A DNA stretch of 64,000 nt from Eopsaltria australis. Lineage: Eukaryota > Chordata > Aves > Passeriformes > Petroicidae. Location: positions 1 through 64,000 of the forward strand of contig JAVTVJ010001246.1 of assembly GCA_034509425.1 (NCBI GenBank). The letters are read 5' to 3'. Shown piece by piece: positions 32,638 to 45,128 of the stretch. The notes under the pieces are model-generated. The model was not told the origin of the DNA. It saw only the letters and a list, made by a program, of their open reading frames with translations, and searched no databases. Every line of letters starts with the position of its first letter. Position 1 is the stretch's first letter. A program made the position numbers and the translations under genes.

Positions 32638-33089
32638 TGTTGTGATAAAATATAGTTAAGTAGAAACTAGATTATAGTGAAATTATAACCTCGAGATAAT
32701 TGTGACGTATTGAAAATGGTAGTCATAAATATAGAGCTATAAACGTCAGTCGAGTTGAGGAATTCCAGAGCAAGGATTTCAGAAGAGACACGAGAAGATA
32801 AAACACTCATCCCAATTCACAGCTATCTGCCTGAAATTCGTCAGGTTTGGGAAGGCGCCAAGGTGGCGAGAGGGGGGGCAGAGGGAAGAGGGGTGTGAAG
32901 TGTAAATTTACTTCTGAACTTAATGAATATGTAACAGTTAAAGAAAGTATTTAATCCATTTGTGAAATGAACAAAAATGGTGCCTCTAGTGGATATGCTA
33001 TGCACCCCAGAGCTGTTTCTGCTTTGTTCTACTAATAAATGTTCCAAATTATTTTACTAAAATTTTTGCTCATGGACCCGATTTTAACA
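32638..33089 (+). mobile_element. LTR-like segment, right arm
   Basis: Mirror of 10944-11395. It reads TGTTGTGATAAAA to GATTTTAACA on the plus strand. Confidence 0.45.
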
Positions 33090-33281
33090 GCCTAATGCAT
33101 ATTAATTTATGGTTTTGCAAGCCATGGTCCCCACCAATCTTCAGGGAGCCTGCCCTTTTCTGTCTGTGAGGTGATCAGGGTTCTCATGGCTTGGAGCCCT
33201 CATTCCTTTTATGGTGGTGTCTTCGAGGTCTGGCTGGCAACAGCCAGGCCCTGCAAACCCCACAGAACTGACAAACAAATT

Positions 33282-33287
33282 ACCGAC
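33282..33287. other. Empty target site matching the left-arm solo LTR
   Basis: ACCGAC here is the single reverse-complement copy of the GTCGGT duplicated around 10149-10745. The flanks continue without interruption, so this is the pre-insertion state. Confidence 0.9.
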
Positions 33288-33581
33288 CCCCACAAACCAA
33301 TCATTACAGCCAACACCCCCTAACCACCTTAAACCCTTAATGTAACATCCTTGATATTTCCAAAGGATAATATCATAATATACAACATTATAAATCATAA
33401 TATAACTTACAATATGATTCACTAATTAATACAACATATGGCGAAAGCGAACCCTAAAAATCCATTCATAACGGGAATTTCTGCTCACCAGATGCTCCCC
33501 TTGAACATCAGGGGGACCTTCTCTCCCTCCTATTCCCATTCCTATAATCCTTGTTACTTGTTTCTTCCTGGGGCATATAAA

Positions 33582-34075
33582 TGTTATAAATGCATATTAT
33601 AGGGTTGGCTTTTCTCAGATAATGAATGCTATGTGTATGATGTTGGTCCTTGTGGAAGTGGCTTTTGTTATAGAAATATAATCACTTTTAAATGCTTTAA
33701 TGCTTTTTTGTTCTAGCTTAGATGAAGTGGCTAATGTAGCTGTGTTAAAATGTACCTAGCTTAAAATAATTAAACCACCTGCTTAGTTGGATAAGCATGG
33801 GTGTAACAGGCTCCTGCCCCAGGACATCTCTATCGACAATAACCATCTGCTGGACACCGATGGACAAAAGAAGATATTAGAGTCTCCAAAGAAACTACGC
33901 ATGCTCTAAAAAGGCGGACCCAAGGAGGAGCCATGCTAACGAGTACTTGGAAAATGTAAAATAGTTTGGAGAAAAGTTTGAATACGTATACTTGTCTGTG
34001 AATATGTAACAGGCTGATGCAATAAGAAAAGTATATAAAGAGAGTCTCTCACCATGTCAGACTTCGTTTTTAACA
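33582..34075 (+). mobile_element. LTR, right arm
   Basis: Mirror of 9355-9847, here in plus orientation: TGTTATAAATGCATATTAT at the start, TATATAAAG box near 34031, and TTTTTAACA at the end. Confidence 0.65.
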
Positions 34076-34433
34076 TAAAGTTGCCCCCATTCCTATAACA
34101 TACAGGGCTCGCCTCCCCTCTGGGACATACAGGGTTTGTCACTTGGTCTTACTATGGAGACCCGCCATTTTAGGGAGTCCAGCCCCGTGTGTGGCGGGAC
34201 CAGACCCTTGTTATTCTGCTGCTTTCCTCCTGAAGACCTTTAGGTCCTCAGCGCGACGAGGGCAGTCTCTTCTATAGTGTCCCTCTCCTCCTGAAATACC
34301 TCAGAAATACCTGAACTTTGGGAAGGTTTTTTTCCCTCGCACTATGGCGGTGGCAGGAGAGAGCTTACCGAGCGGCCCCCAAATGGCTGCTGGGCTTCCC
34401 CATGTTTTAGCTGGTCTCTCTCTGGTGGAAAGG

Positions 34434-34894
34434 GGAGCCGGCGAACCAGCAGGGACCGCCGGAGCGGCTGGGACTGCTGGAGCAGCGGGGGCTCGGCTCA
34501 GCCCTGCTCCTGTCCTTTGCCAGCTGTGGAGAGCACGGCCATGCCACAGAGCCCGCAGCCGGCCAGAGCGGTCCCTCCTGCCAGCCCTCCCCCTGCCCCC
34601 CATTGTCCAGTGCCTCCCTCCTGCTCGGTGCAGAGAGGGGAGCAGGGCCCAAGGAGCCCTCGGGGGTTGTGCTGTTGGGGACAGGACCAAGGGTGCAGCT
34701 CCAGGCTGTGGCTCCGGCCGCAGCAGGGCAGGAGGGGCACAGCCCAGAGCCGGAGGGCGGGGGCAGCCCTGGGCCCCGGGGCTCATCCTCCCCAAGCACT
34801 CGCTGATCCTCCACGGCTGCTCCCTCTGCTCCAGGTGCCTGAGCTCCCTCCACTTGAGGAGCTCTGCGGCAGCAAGGAGCGCTTCCCTGGAGAC
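34434..34894 (-). pseudogene. Broken maestro heat-like (MROH) gene fragment, right arm
   Basis: Mirror of 8535-9000 with the same two exon-like blocks (34790-34894 and 34434-34523) and the same lost splice donor. A few substitutions separate it from the left copy. The shared lesion shows the gene was already broken before the arms became two copies, or that conversion spread the lesion. Confidence 0.5.
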
Positions 34895-35278
34895 CTGCGG
34901 GGCAGCAGAAGCTGGGAGACAGCAACAGGGCCTGGGGAAGGATACCTCTGGGCTTTGTTCCTGGGGTGATCCCTCCCTTACGGATCCCCAGCTCCCACCA
35001 AAGTGTCTGGGGGTCTCTTGGGGACAGCCGTGGGCACAGGGACTGAGGCTCGAAGCCCTGGCCTCCGACACCAGTGGGGACAGCTGGGAAGCCTCTGGGG
35101 ACACACGTGTTCAGCCTCTATGGTCAGGGGTCGCTGCCAGGCCCTGCTGGAGCAGGCAGGGCAGGTGTTGGAAATGGCTGTGCCAGCTTCTCTGCCCTTG
35201 CTCGTGCTAGTTCTGCAGGGAGCCTTCACACAGTCCTGGACTGTGCTTTCTCCAAAATACAAGCTGTTGGAGTTTGGA

Positions 35279-36178
35279 TTTAGTTTTTTTTTCCTCAGGA
35301 ATTTTTTCTCCCATGGCTTGCTAAGAGACTAATGACTGAGCTAATGGCTGAGTACTTAAAAGAACAGAGCACCAAGGCTAGGGCCTTTCTCCTTGGCAGG
35401 GTGGGGCAGAATTGCCCTCATGGAAGCAGGGCCTGACAACGCGAGATTTTGGAGACTGAAAAAGCAAGGGCAGGGGGAGGGCGCTCTCTTGCTCGGGACC
35501 CTCGGAGCCGGACGGTTGGAGCTGCTGTCTGCTGAACCCACGGCCCCTGAGAAGCCAGCACGGAGCTGCCGGTCTGTCTGCTGTGAGTTTTTTCTCTCTG
35601 CCCCATCGGGAGCTGCCTGCCACCAGCCTGTCTCTTCCCCGCTCCTTCACGCTGCTCTGAGGTTTTTTTTTGCTACATTGTAACTGGGCTCCCCCTGCAC
35701 GCCGGAACCTCTTACCATCCCAGCTCGCTGCGTCCAAAAATCCTGCTGCGGCACCGACACCAGCCGCCCCCCGAGAGTCTGTGAAACAAAAGCTCTCCTC
35801 CATCCCTCCGTGCCTCGGGCAGCCGCCATTGCCGTGTGCTACCTGAGCTCACGCCGGAGCGCCCCCTGCAGCCACCGGGGAATCACCGCACCCAGAGCGC
35901 CCCTGCAGGCTGTGACTGGAACTGCACCAAAGGGAAAAGCCGAGCAGGCTGCCACTGGGTTTCTGGTTCTGTTTGTTGGTTAACACCATAGCTGTTGTTG
36001 TTTGTTAGCTTTGTTTTAGACATTAGTAAAGAACTGTTATTCCTATTCCCATATCTTTGCCTGAGAGCCTCTTGATTTCAAAATCATAATAATTCGGAAG
36101 GAGAGGGGTTACAGTTTCCCATTCCAAAGGAGGCTCCTGCCTTCCTTAACAGACACCTGTCTTTCAAACCAAGACACA
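35279..36178 (+). mobile_element. LTR-like element, right arm
   Basis: Mirror of 7251-8150; its 3' end CAAACCAAGACACA is at 36165-36178. The far edge is approximate. Confidence 0.5.
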
Positions 36179-37338
36179 GGCATTCCCAGGGCTTGCTGCA
36201 ACTCTCATTTAGCCTCTGGCATTTATCATGTTTTGGGGTGGAAAGATGTTCTGGTTTGAAAGTGAACCAGTGGGAGAAATGAACTGCACTGAATTACCTT
36301 GAGAGAGATTTCAGGTCAGAGTTACAATTTACTAGAGAGATTACTGTAAATGCAATGATACAGGGGAAACTGGCCTAAACCCACAAAGTCAGAGGACAGC
36401 CTGGCATGCTGTTGGTGGGGGTGATGGCTGTAGTCCTATCAGGTGGTGGTTGCAGTCCTTGTTCAAGTGATGGTCACAGTCTGATTGAAAATGTTGGTCC
36501 TGTGGAAGTTCCAGATCCCTCAAGGGAGTGGTGGTGTTCACCCAAGTCCCCAAATCCAAAGATTATGTACTCTTATGTTCAGGGGGGAATGCTCAGTACC
36601 TTCCACAGGGCAGCAAGAGTTTCACAGCGGAGTGATATAATACTGTGAGTCATGGGACATTTTGGGAGTCCTTAGTCTAAGTCACTGTAGCTTCCCATTC
36701 TGCTGGTGCTATTGCCTGGAATCAGAAGACAAACTTTTTCAAACAATATTGAAATAATAATATGAAAAGCAGTTCTTTAATGAAAGCTTTCAGATGCACA
36801 AAATATAGGAATGTGCACATGTAGTATAGGATTTCTACAACATTAAAAAGTTTAATAATTAGTATCTAGCACATACATCCAAGAAGTGACCAGCTGCCCT
36901 AGCAGCAACCCACCCTTGGGTCTGTCTGTATCAAATAAAAATATATCAAATTTTTGGCATCAACATTTAATCTCGTTTGGTTTTAATCTTATTTTTGGGA
37001 ATATTTTGAACCTTCAAAGTTCTTTCCGGTTTATACACAGAGATTTAATTTTCTTTGCTCCTCTGGGTTTAAACCGGATTGTAACACCCCTCCCATGATC
37101 TGATTGTCCCAGGGCAATGGGCAATCTCCCTCTCTGGGGAGAGGAGCAGGAGTTATCCCTGCCCTTGGGGAGGAGCCCAGAGCCTGGTGGCAGAGGCTCT
37201 CCTCATCCCAATAGGATCCCTGGAGAAATCTCTGCAGAGACGGAGCCCCTCCCTGTTCTCTCAGGGGCTTGCCCAGCAGTAGAGCCTTTTTCTGTGCATT
37301 GGCTGTTACTGTGCAGCACTTCTGGTGCTTTTCTCCTC

Positions 37339-37911
37339 TGAAATGAACGAACTGAAAACTGGTCAGTTAATTTCAATATATAATGGTTTTATTAACAGTC
37401 TGGTAACTAATTAACCCAGCAAAAGTTGGGAGCTCCAGAAAATCGTCAATAAAAATCAACTCTATAGCAGACTTGGGTCACCCTGTAAGTCCAGGAACTT
37501 CACAGGAGGAACCCCGGGGGCTCTGGGGGTGGTCTTTTATGCTCTGTCCCCGTGTTTCATTGGTCTGTTGGGTTCTTGTTCATTGATCTTTGAGTCCATA
37601 TGGTTAATGCCCTGCAGCCTTCCCATTGGTGGTTCCTGTGGCTGCAGTGATGTAATCAGTGATGTCATCCTTTTCTAGAAGGTTCTGTGTGCCGCAGCTT
37701 CTTTTTCTCCCTCTAGCAGCTCCCCACTACCCAAAGGTTTGACATCCCTTAGTTAACAGCACATTGAACATGACATCAACTCACACAACTCTTCAATTAG
37801 CTAACCTCTTAAATTAACATCATTAAAAATTTATCGTATCATAACTTATAACTACAACACTCTTGAATTATTATCATTCAACTTCATAAAATCCGAGCCT
37901 TGTCCATAACA
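37339..37911 (-). mobile_element. LTR of an endogenous retrovirus-like element, right arm
   Basis: Mirror of 5518-6090, with the promoter box at 37535-37541 and AATAAA at 37388-37393 on the minus strand. Confidence 0.65.
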
Positions 37912-40900
37912 GCTCGACATTAAATAGAATTAAATCAGATTTATAACCCAGATTTCAGAAATAAAACTAAGCAGTGTTGAGGCGTTATTTAGAAACTAAA
38001 GCAGTCCCTCATGTGAGAAGTACCTCACTTTTTGATACAATTGAGAGGGGGCAAAATCTTTCAAGGAAAAAAGCTATTTGTAACAATGGGTCAGCTCAGC
38101 CTGGTGTGTGCCTCTCCTCTGAGAGGAGAACAAAAGCCTTAAAATGGCAACATTTTATACCCTTTCTCTGCCGGCAGGGGTCCCTGTCCCCTTTCCCATT
38201 GGATGTACCCTTTTGTCTCCTGCCGTCATCTTTTCTTGGTCATGTCTTGAACCCTGCTTCTCTCCTGCTTCCCAGCAACATTTATAACAGGTGCAACGAA
38301 CAGGTTAAACAAACCACAGATAACAACAACTACAAAACAGAATTACAGTTTTTCTTCTTTTACTCCATGATCTTTTTGGGCTGAAGCAAAATGTTATTTG
38401 ATCCCTCACACTCACAAGCACCAATGCCTTTCAGGTCTCTGTACCTGGCATCTTTCTAGTGCAGTTCTTGGACCACCAGCTAAAACTGAATGTACTCCCA
38501 AAATACCTGAAGGAAATTGGTACATATGTATATGTTTATGTTTCTCTTGTACATTGTCTCCTATTTTACCATCAAAGCTAGCCACTTGTCTCCTTCATTT
38601 CCTTGTTATCTAATTCAAGGGAGCAGTTCCATTTCTTATGTTTGGTAATTTATGATTTTTTCGTTGCCTCTATTAGAAGACAGACTGTGCTTTTACTGGA
38701 GATCAGCTCAACACCATGTTGAGTACTTCTTACACTTTACAGCATTCAGAATTAGATTATCCTTTTATTGTATTTTCATTCAGGTTCTCCTTGTTACATA
38801 AGAAAATAAATCTTTCTGGTTTTTTAGGTTTTACATTTCCCAAGATACCAGGTGCAGCTTCACATTCTAAATACCAATGCTAGCTCATACCATGAACTTC
38901 CAGAGTGGTTTGTTTTTTTTTTAATGGGAACACAGAACTACTTAACAATTCCATAGCTGAAAAATATTGTTACCTTCAAGGAAGTTTATTTACTTGTAAG
39001 AATTTATATTCTTGTCTTCCTGTATTCTAATTGATAGTCATCTTTCAAATGCGGTATAGTCATAAACATATTTTGTCTGTATTACTCTGTGATTCATCAG
39101 AAACTGAATTTTTAAGATTAATAAAATGAATAGCTCTTTATCCACTCTATTTATGATCTATTTATGTCATGTTCTCTGCATATAAACTCATAAATAATGT
39201 TTTATTGTTGCTCAGCCCAAAGGCAGTTGAGTTCTGGCTACTCTGAGCTGGTAAAGGTGTGGAAGCATCAAAAGGAGCAAAATCAGTACTTAAATGGGTT
39301 CTCAGGTCCAAAAGATTGATCTTTGGCCTTTGACCCATGGAAAAAAGGACCTATTTATGTCAGGCTAACCTACTGCAGTTTGGTGCAAAGCAGATACTAA
39401 ACCAAAAGTGAAAAAAAGCCCTCCCACGTGGCCTTTTAAAATTCCTTTTAGTTCAGGCCAAAGGGGGGTTGATAGATTTATGATTATTTCTCAGTAATGC
39501 CCTCAATAAGGTAAGTCCCTTTCAAACACTGAAGAAGCAAAGCTCAGAATTGGTAGAGAGCAAGATCTATTAATCTAAACCAAACCCTATTTTAGGAAAG
39601 ACATGGGGGAAAAAGAAAGGTATTCTACTTCTGGCCCACACTGCAAAAATTTGTCCAGGTTAAGAGCAGGTAAGGATAATTTGCAGGTAAGGATAGTTCA
39701 GTCTTCTAGACCACCAACCATGCAAATGTAATTTTAGTAGTCATAAAAGAAGATTGTATAATTATAACTTGTGTGTTTTGTCTCCACAGACAAAACACGC
39801 AGGTAATATCTGAAGTCCCTTTTGAAAACATCTGCATAGAACATTCCAGTTTATTGTAACTCTAATTAAAACGAAAACTGAAACTGAAAAGCAGCAAATG
39901 TAATTATTAATTTCAGAATCATACTTTAATTCGCATATGTTAATTATTTTATAGTCTTTGCACTTCTAAAATGCAGAATGTATTGTATTACGAAACAACA
40001 TGTATTTGTTTGGTTAGTTTAGCTGGTTAAATTCCTTTTTCTTCCAAGGAAATACTGGAAAAATGGATTATTGACTCTAGAAAAGAGAAAACTGTAGAAA
40101 GAATACCATTGAAGAGTGCTGACTAGATCAGAAGAGAGAAGGGTAATATTTTTTTCCAGTTTCCCATTGAAAAGTAATAGAAGGTTTAAGTTCAAGAAGA
40201 AAAACACAAGCTAAGTGTAGGGGAAAGAAAAATCTTAGATTACTTGTTGGCATGAAGATTTAGCAGAGAAAATACATTATTTTACAGAGTCCATAGCTTA
40301 GGAGACTTGAGGTTTTCAGGAGTTTAGCTATGTGTCCGTGTTAACTCGACAGATGAATGGATGCTTCTATTTTTCCATGTTTCAGTAAAAAAGTGGTGAC
40401 AGGAATGCTAAATGCTCAGGTGAAAGGCAAGTTTTATGTGAAACTGGGCTATGTCAGTGTAACCCTCACGGGTGCACGCAGGTTTTATTTCCACATAGCT
40501 GAAATAATTTAGCTGAGCCGTGACCGGGTTCTTCAGAACGGAACTACGATGCCTTGTCCCGTAACAACCAAGCCGGCTCCGTGCAGCGCCTATTCCTCCC
40601 ATTCCTTCCCGGCAGTAAAACCTGCCTGAGGCCTTTGGAAAACACCTGTGGAACACAGGCAGGCTCACTGGGCGACGTGGGCAGGGAATGTGAACAGTGT
40701 TTCTATACAAAGTGTGCTTTCGAGGTGTTTGGCACAACTTTCTGGTTCAGTTTGTGGTAGAACCACCCTGGTTGGGACGCAATGCTCAGAGCATTTGAGT
40801 TGGAAACCGTCTGGGAAAGCCTCACCAGGAGAGATGCCCAGGAAAGTTCCAGCCTGCTTTTAAATAATTGGGCACACCTGTGTTGAGTGTTTTGATTCCA

Positions 40901-43409
40901 AGCGTCTCGGCTTTATCCCGTGTGCAGGTCAAGGTATGGAAAGACAGGAATGGCTGCTGGCCTCCCTTTTTTTCTCCCAAAAGCTATGGGAAGGTGATGG
41001 GGCTGTTTCAAGTCATGACACATGAGTGGAGATGACACATAATCAATGCTGTTTTCAGATGAATGAGCTGTATTGTTTTACCTTTATATGCAGAGATTAA
41101 AAATTAATCTTACTAATAAAATGTCCTGGAAGATAATGGAGTTTATGAAGCACATCCTCAGATTTTTCCTCAAGAAAATTATGACTGTTTGTTTTCGGCT
41201 TTGTTTTGTAATTATGCGTAGTGACACTGACAATTCATGAAAATACTGTTGCTTATTGGTGAGAAAAAGAATGATATGCTAAATTTGGTTAAGAATTTGG
41301 CTATCAATATGTAGATTATCAGCCATGGAAATCTTTGTCTTCTGCTCATAGCTACATAACTTTTCTCTCTTCATCAATTCCCAGTGCATCAGTGCTCTCT
41401 AGAGTGTTCATGGTCATGTAACAGCTTTTTTTTTTTTTTCTATTTTAACTATTTTTAAAAATAGCAGGGGTGAGGAGAAAGTCATGGACAGCTGAAACTT
41501 GCTCAGGAAAGACCTCAAAAGCAATGGTTTTCACAGGGGCTTAAATCTCGCATGAAATTGTTCACCTCTTGAAGCAAGGAATTCCAGATCATCACCACTG
41601 TTATCTCAAACATACTGCTAAATGTTGTACCGTAGGTGGGTGTCACCCATCCCTGAGGGGACAGACTGATTCCTGGCATAGTGGTGACAGTATGAAATCA
41701 CAATGACAATTAAGTCTTTGTTTCCTTAAATAGGATATAATTATTATTATTATTATAGAACAAATCATTAGTAAAATGGCACAGGACCTCTGCAGACAAG
41801 GTTACTGAGAAGTCGAGACTATTTTCACACATGAGTTTTTTCTCATACGAGTTTGAAGACTTCATGAGCTCAGAATTGACTTATGCTTTCTGCTTGTTTC
41901 CTTCCTTCACCTTAAAAACGGAACAGTTCAGGTTAGGAAAGGCAGGGTTTCCCTGATGCTCCTGGGAAGAAAGCACCTCCCCATCTTTATCCACTTTTGT
42001 AGAACTTTTTCTGACTAATCAACTGGATGTTTTAGGTTTTCTATTCTGTGAGAAGGTTAAAGATCAACAAAGAAGTCTAAGAGGGGTCAAGATTTTGCAG
42101 GCTATTGGAGGATGGAAAACACACGATATAATCAGAATACTAGGGTTAGTTGTTTTTTTTTTTCCCTTCCCAATTAATCAATCTAGAAACAAGTCTGAAG
42201 CTGACTTTAATCTGAGTTTGTTCAGAATACATTTGTCTGCCTGTTGACAGAGAGCAGCCTTGAAAAAATCTCAACAGAAAGAAAAGGAAAAGATTGACAG
42301 TAAAACGTACTGAAGTATATTCTCCGTTGTCTTTGAATGATCTTTATTCCCATGGACTTCAGGCTACCAGATCCACATTTATTACCATGAAGGAAAGAGA
42401 GAACCATCACACAAGCCATTCTGATTGTTGTTATGTGAACACAGGGAGGTTTCCTTCAAGAGAGGAAGATGCTTTCCAGTGTATGGCCCTGTGGGGATTC
42501 AAAACTCTCCTTTGTCCTGGCTCTCATTCAGTCTGATTTTAGTGTTTCTCAGTGTTGTACACCATGTTTTATTCATTTCAGCTAGATGTGATGATGAGCT
42601 TGGAGAGCATAGTTTATTTTAATTAGGTCTTAAGCATGGCTCATCCACATCAGTAGGCTGCAAAATTAGAAATGTTTGTTTTGTTTGTTTGTTTGTTTTC
42701 CGTGAGCTTGGAGGAACCTAATTAAAGCTTGGAAAACTGTAAAATGCTGAGACTCATAGGACAAAGAGTGGAAAGAGTTTGTTTCTTTCATTTAATTTAC
42801 CACGTAATTCTTTATTTAAATCTGTTGCCAAATACGATTTCTCAGCTATGTGCTGTGTTTTTAACTATTCAGAAAAATTGCCAAATGCCGACACTCTGTT
42901 GTCTGCTTGGTCCTTGCTGTCTCGACATTGCAAAGCCATGCCCAACCCCATGCAAAGAAAGTCTTGTGCAGGTATCTCAGGAATAAAGTTTGCAGAGTGG
43001 TATTCAGCTGTCTTATTTGGAGCTGAAGACCATTTCCATGGGAGTTTTGTCAGTGGATGGTTTATTCCTTCAGTTTTTCACTCCTATGTGTGCCCTGGTA
43101 GGAATGGTGTATAATACGTATTTTGTTTAAAAAGAAAAAATCCTCGTTTCTTCCTCAAATATTGGCTGTCACACTACACTGTAATATGTAACCTATAATA
43201 ATCTTAGTTAGCATCTTCCTCCTCTCCAAATCTCTCTGCTGAAGTGGGTTATATTGATTTAATTTTTCTTTAAGTCTAATCTACTTTAAAACTTTTTTGG
43301 TTTGTTTTTTAGCTGAAAGTATTCAGACCTGCATACCCTCCTTTCACTTGCCTTTCTTTGTGTTTGGTTTTCTTTTTCCCCAGGAAGTGTTAGCAGGGGA
43401 ATATTGTAA
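37912..43409. other. Outer right arm, no recognised gene
   Basis: Mirror of 1-5517. Non-coding as far as can be judged; small indels relative to the left arm occur in A/T runs (for example near 38910). Confidence 0.55.
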
Positions 43410-44450
43410 TTGAAGGTTAATTGCCCTTCATGCAGTTCTTCACCCAGTGCACCATGTCCCTGCTCATTCCACAGCTGGACAATTTATATTTCTGGCAAGA
43501 GGTAAGGACAATATTCTGTGGCTTTGTAACTCATGAAAAATGCACATCTTCAGCAATATTTGTTATGTTGGTGTTGGCCAACAATCACCTTTCTTTCATT
43601 CAAGATATATGTAGTTTTGAGAAAGAAAGAATGTTCAAAGTACAGTGATTTCTTCCTCATCACTTGAAGAAGAATTAATTTCTAGCTTCTATTTTGACTC
43701 AGGAAGTGCATTGTGTTCTCTAACACTTCACTCTCTGTCAGGTCCTTATTCTAAATCTCATAGCTGGTTTTAGTGGTGTTTTGAAAATGCCTTAATATGT
43801 CATTAATATGGCTCAAGTCAAGCCGTATTATCATTTTCTCAGCTGTTTTGATTTTTTCTGCCCTGCACTAGCAAAGCAAACTGTCAGAAACAGAAGGATG
43901 CCTATGGACACTGCCTAGACCTTCACCGTAACAAAAGGAAATGGGATCCTAATTGGCGATGGAGTCCGTTTCCTTCTCAGAAGGATAGGTATATTTAGTA
44001 AAGACCATTTCTCTGGCTAAATCTCTCTTCAGTAATAATCTCACAACACTTGCTTGGTCCACTCTTTTTTTTTAAGCTCCAACAGCAGAAATGTTCTTTA
44101 TTTCTCACCATCATGACAAATGCTGTCAAAAATCCCTGAAAAGAAAATGGGAAGATTTTTGGTGTAGTAACAAATACATATAATTTAAGTGCCAGACTTC
44201 TCAAATGTGTGGCTACTTAAAGCTTCCAATCACTTCAGCTGCTGGCATTAGCCAAGCCCAAAACTCACTCTTGTGACTGTGATAGTCCCATTCTAGCCAA
44301 CTTGAAAATGCATTATTTTAATGGAGTTGAAGTTAAGTCACTGAACAGCAGTTTCTTTCCTAAAGCACTTGCCCAGATATCTGGAGAAGAAATTTGAGCA
44401 CATGATAAATGTATTCACAAACCCATTCAATTGCAAGAGTTGCTTGTAAA
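43410..44450. other. Sequence beyond the visible arm pair, no recognised gene
   Basis: Continues directly from the right arm. It could still be palindrome arm if its partner lies before the window. Confidence 0.5.
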
Positions 44451-44452
44451 AG

Positions 44453-45128
44453 AAATCTTAAAAGGAAAAAGTAAAGGAGAAAAGAAAAAAGAGGGAAGAG
44501 AAGGGAAAGTGAAAGGAAGGAAGGGAAGGCTCCGGGAAGGGAAGGTTCCGGGAAGGTTCCGGGAAGGTTCCGGGAAGGTTCCGGGAAGGGAAGGGAAGGT
44601 TCCGGGAAGGGAAGGGAAGGTTCCGGGAAGGGAAGGGAAGGTTCCGGGAAGGTTCCCGGGAAGGGAAAAGGGAAAAGGGAAGAAAGGGAAGAAAAAGAAA
44701 AAGAAAAAGAAAAAGAAAAAGAAGAAAGAAAAAGAAAGAAGAAAAAAAGAAAAAGAAAAAGAAAAGAAAAAAACAAAAAGAAAAGAGAAAAAAAAGAAAA
44801 GGAAAAAAAAAAAAAAGGGAAGGGAAGGGAAGGGAAGGGAAGGGAAGGGAAGGGAAGGGAAGGTAAGGGAAGGGAAGGGAAGGGAAGGGAAGGGAAGGGA
44901 AGGGAAGGGAAGGGAAGGGAAGGGAAGGGAAGGGAAGGGAAGGGAAGGGAAGGGAAGGGAAGGTTCCGGGAAGGGAAGGGAAGGGAAGGGAAGGGAAGGG
45001 AAGGGAAGGGAAGGGAAGGGAAGGGAAGGGAAGGGAAGGGAAGGGAAGGGAAGAAAAAAAAGAAAAGGAAAAAGAAAAGAGAGAAGAGAAAAGAGAAAAG
45101 AAAAAAGGGAGAAAAACAGAAAAAAAGG
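44453..45128. repeat. Long purine-rich GGGAA tract
   Basis: About 680 bases almost free of pyrimidines on the plus strand. It comprises GAAA/GGAA lead-in, a block with TTCCGGGAA words (44520-44665), an A-rich AAGAAA block (44690-44815), and near-perfect (GGGAA)n from about 44816 to 45050 with a few interruptions. The long lysine/glycine/glutamate-rich open frame across it is a repeat artefact. Confidence 0.95.
44546..44650. repeat. Array of TTCCGGGAA palindromes
   Basis: Exact TTCCGGGAA occurs at 44546, 44557, 44568, 44579, 44600, 44621 and 44642, and again at 44964. The first four are spaced 11 bases apart, the later ones 21. A related TTCCCGGGAA lies at about 44653. The word matches the STAT-type TTCN3GAA pattern. 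Confidence 0.85.

Larger units (their letters stand above)
28745..43409. repeat. Right arm of the giant inverted repeat
   Basis: Reverse-complement partner of 1-15290. It lacks the solo LTR carried by the left arm at 10149-10745 and has only one copy of a 21-base unit duplicated at 11-52. The last base that can be paired inside this window is 43409, opposite window position 1. Sequence beyond 43409 may belong to the arm too, with its partner lying before the window, so 43409 is a limit of view and not a proven boundary. Confidence 0.96.

Noticed and set aside
1..43409. Palindrome as a simple fold-back or hairpin assembly artefact
   Set aside because: The spacer is asymmetric, the arms differ by scattered substitutions and by a solo LTR with a clean empty site, which a fold-back copy would not show. 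Haplotype mixing remains a separate possibility.
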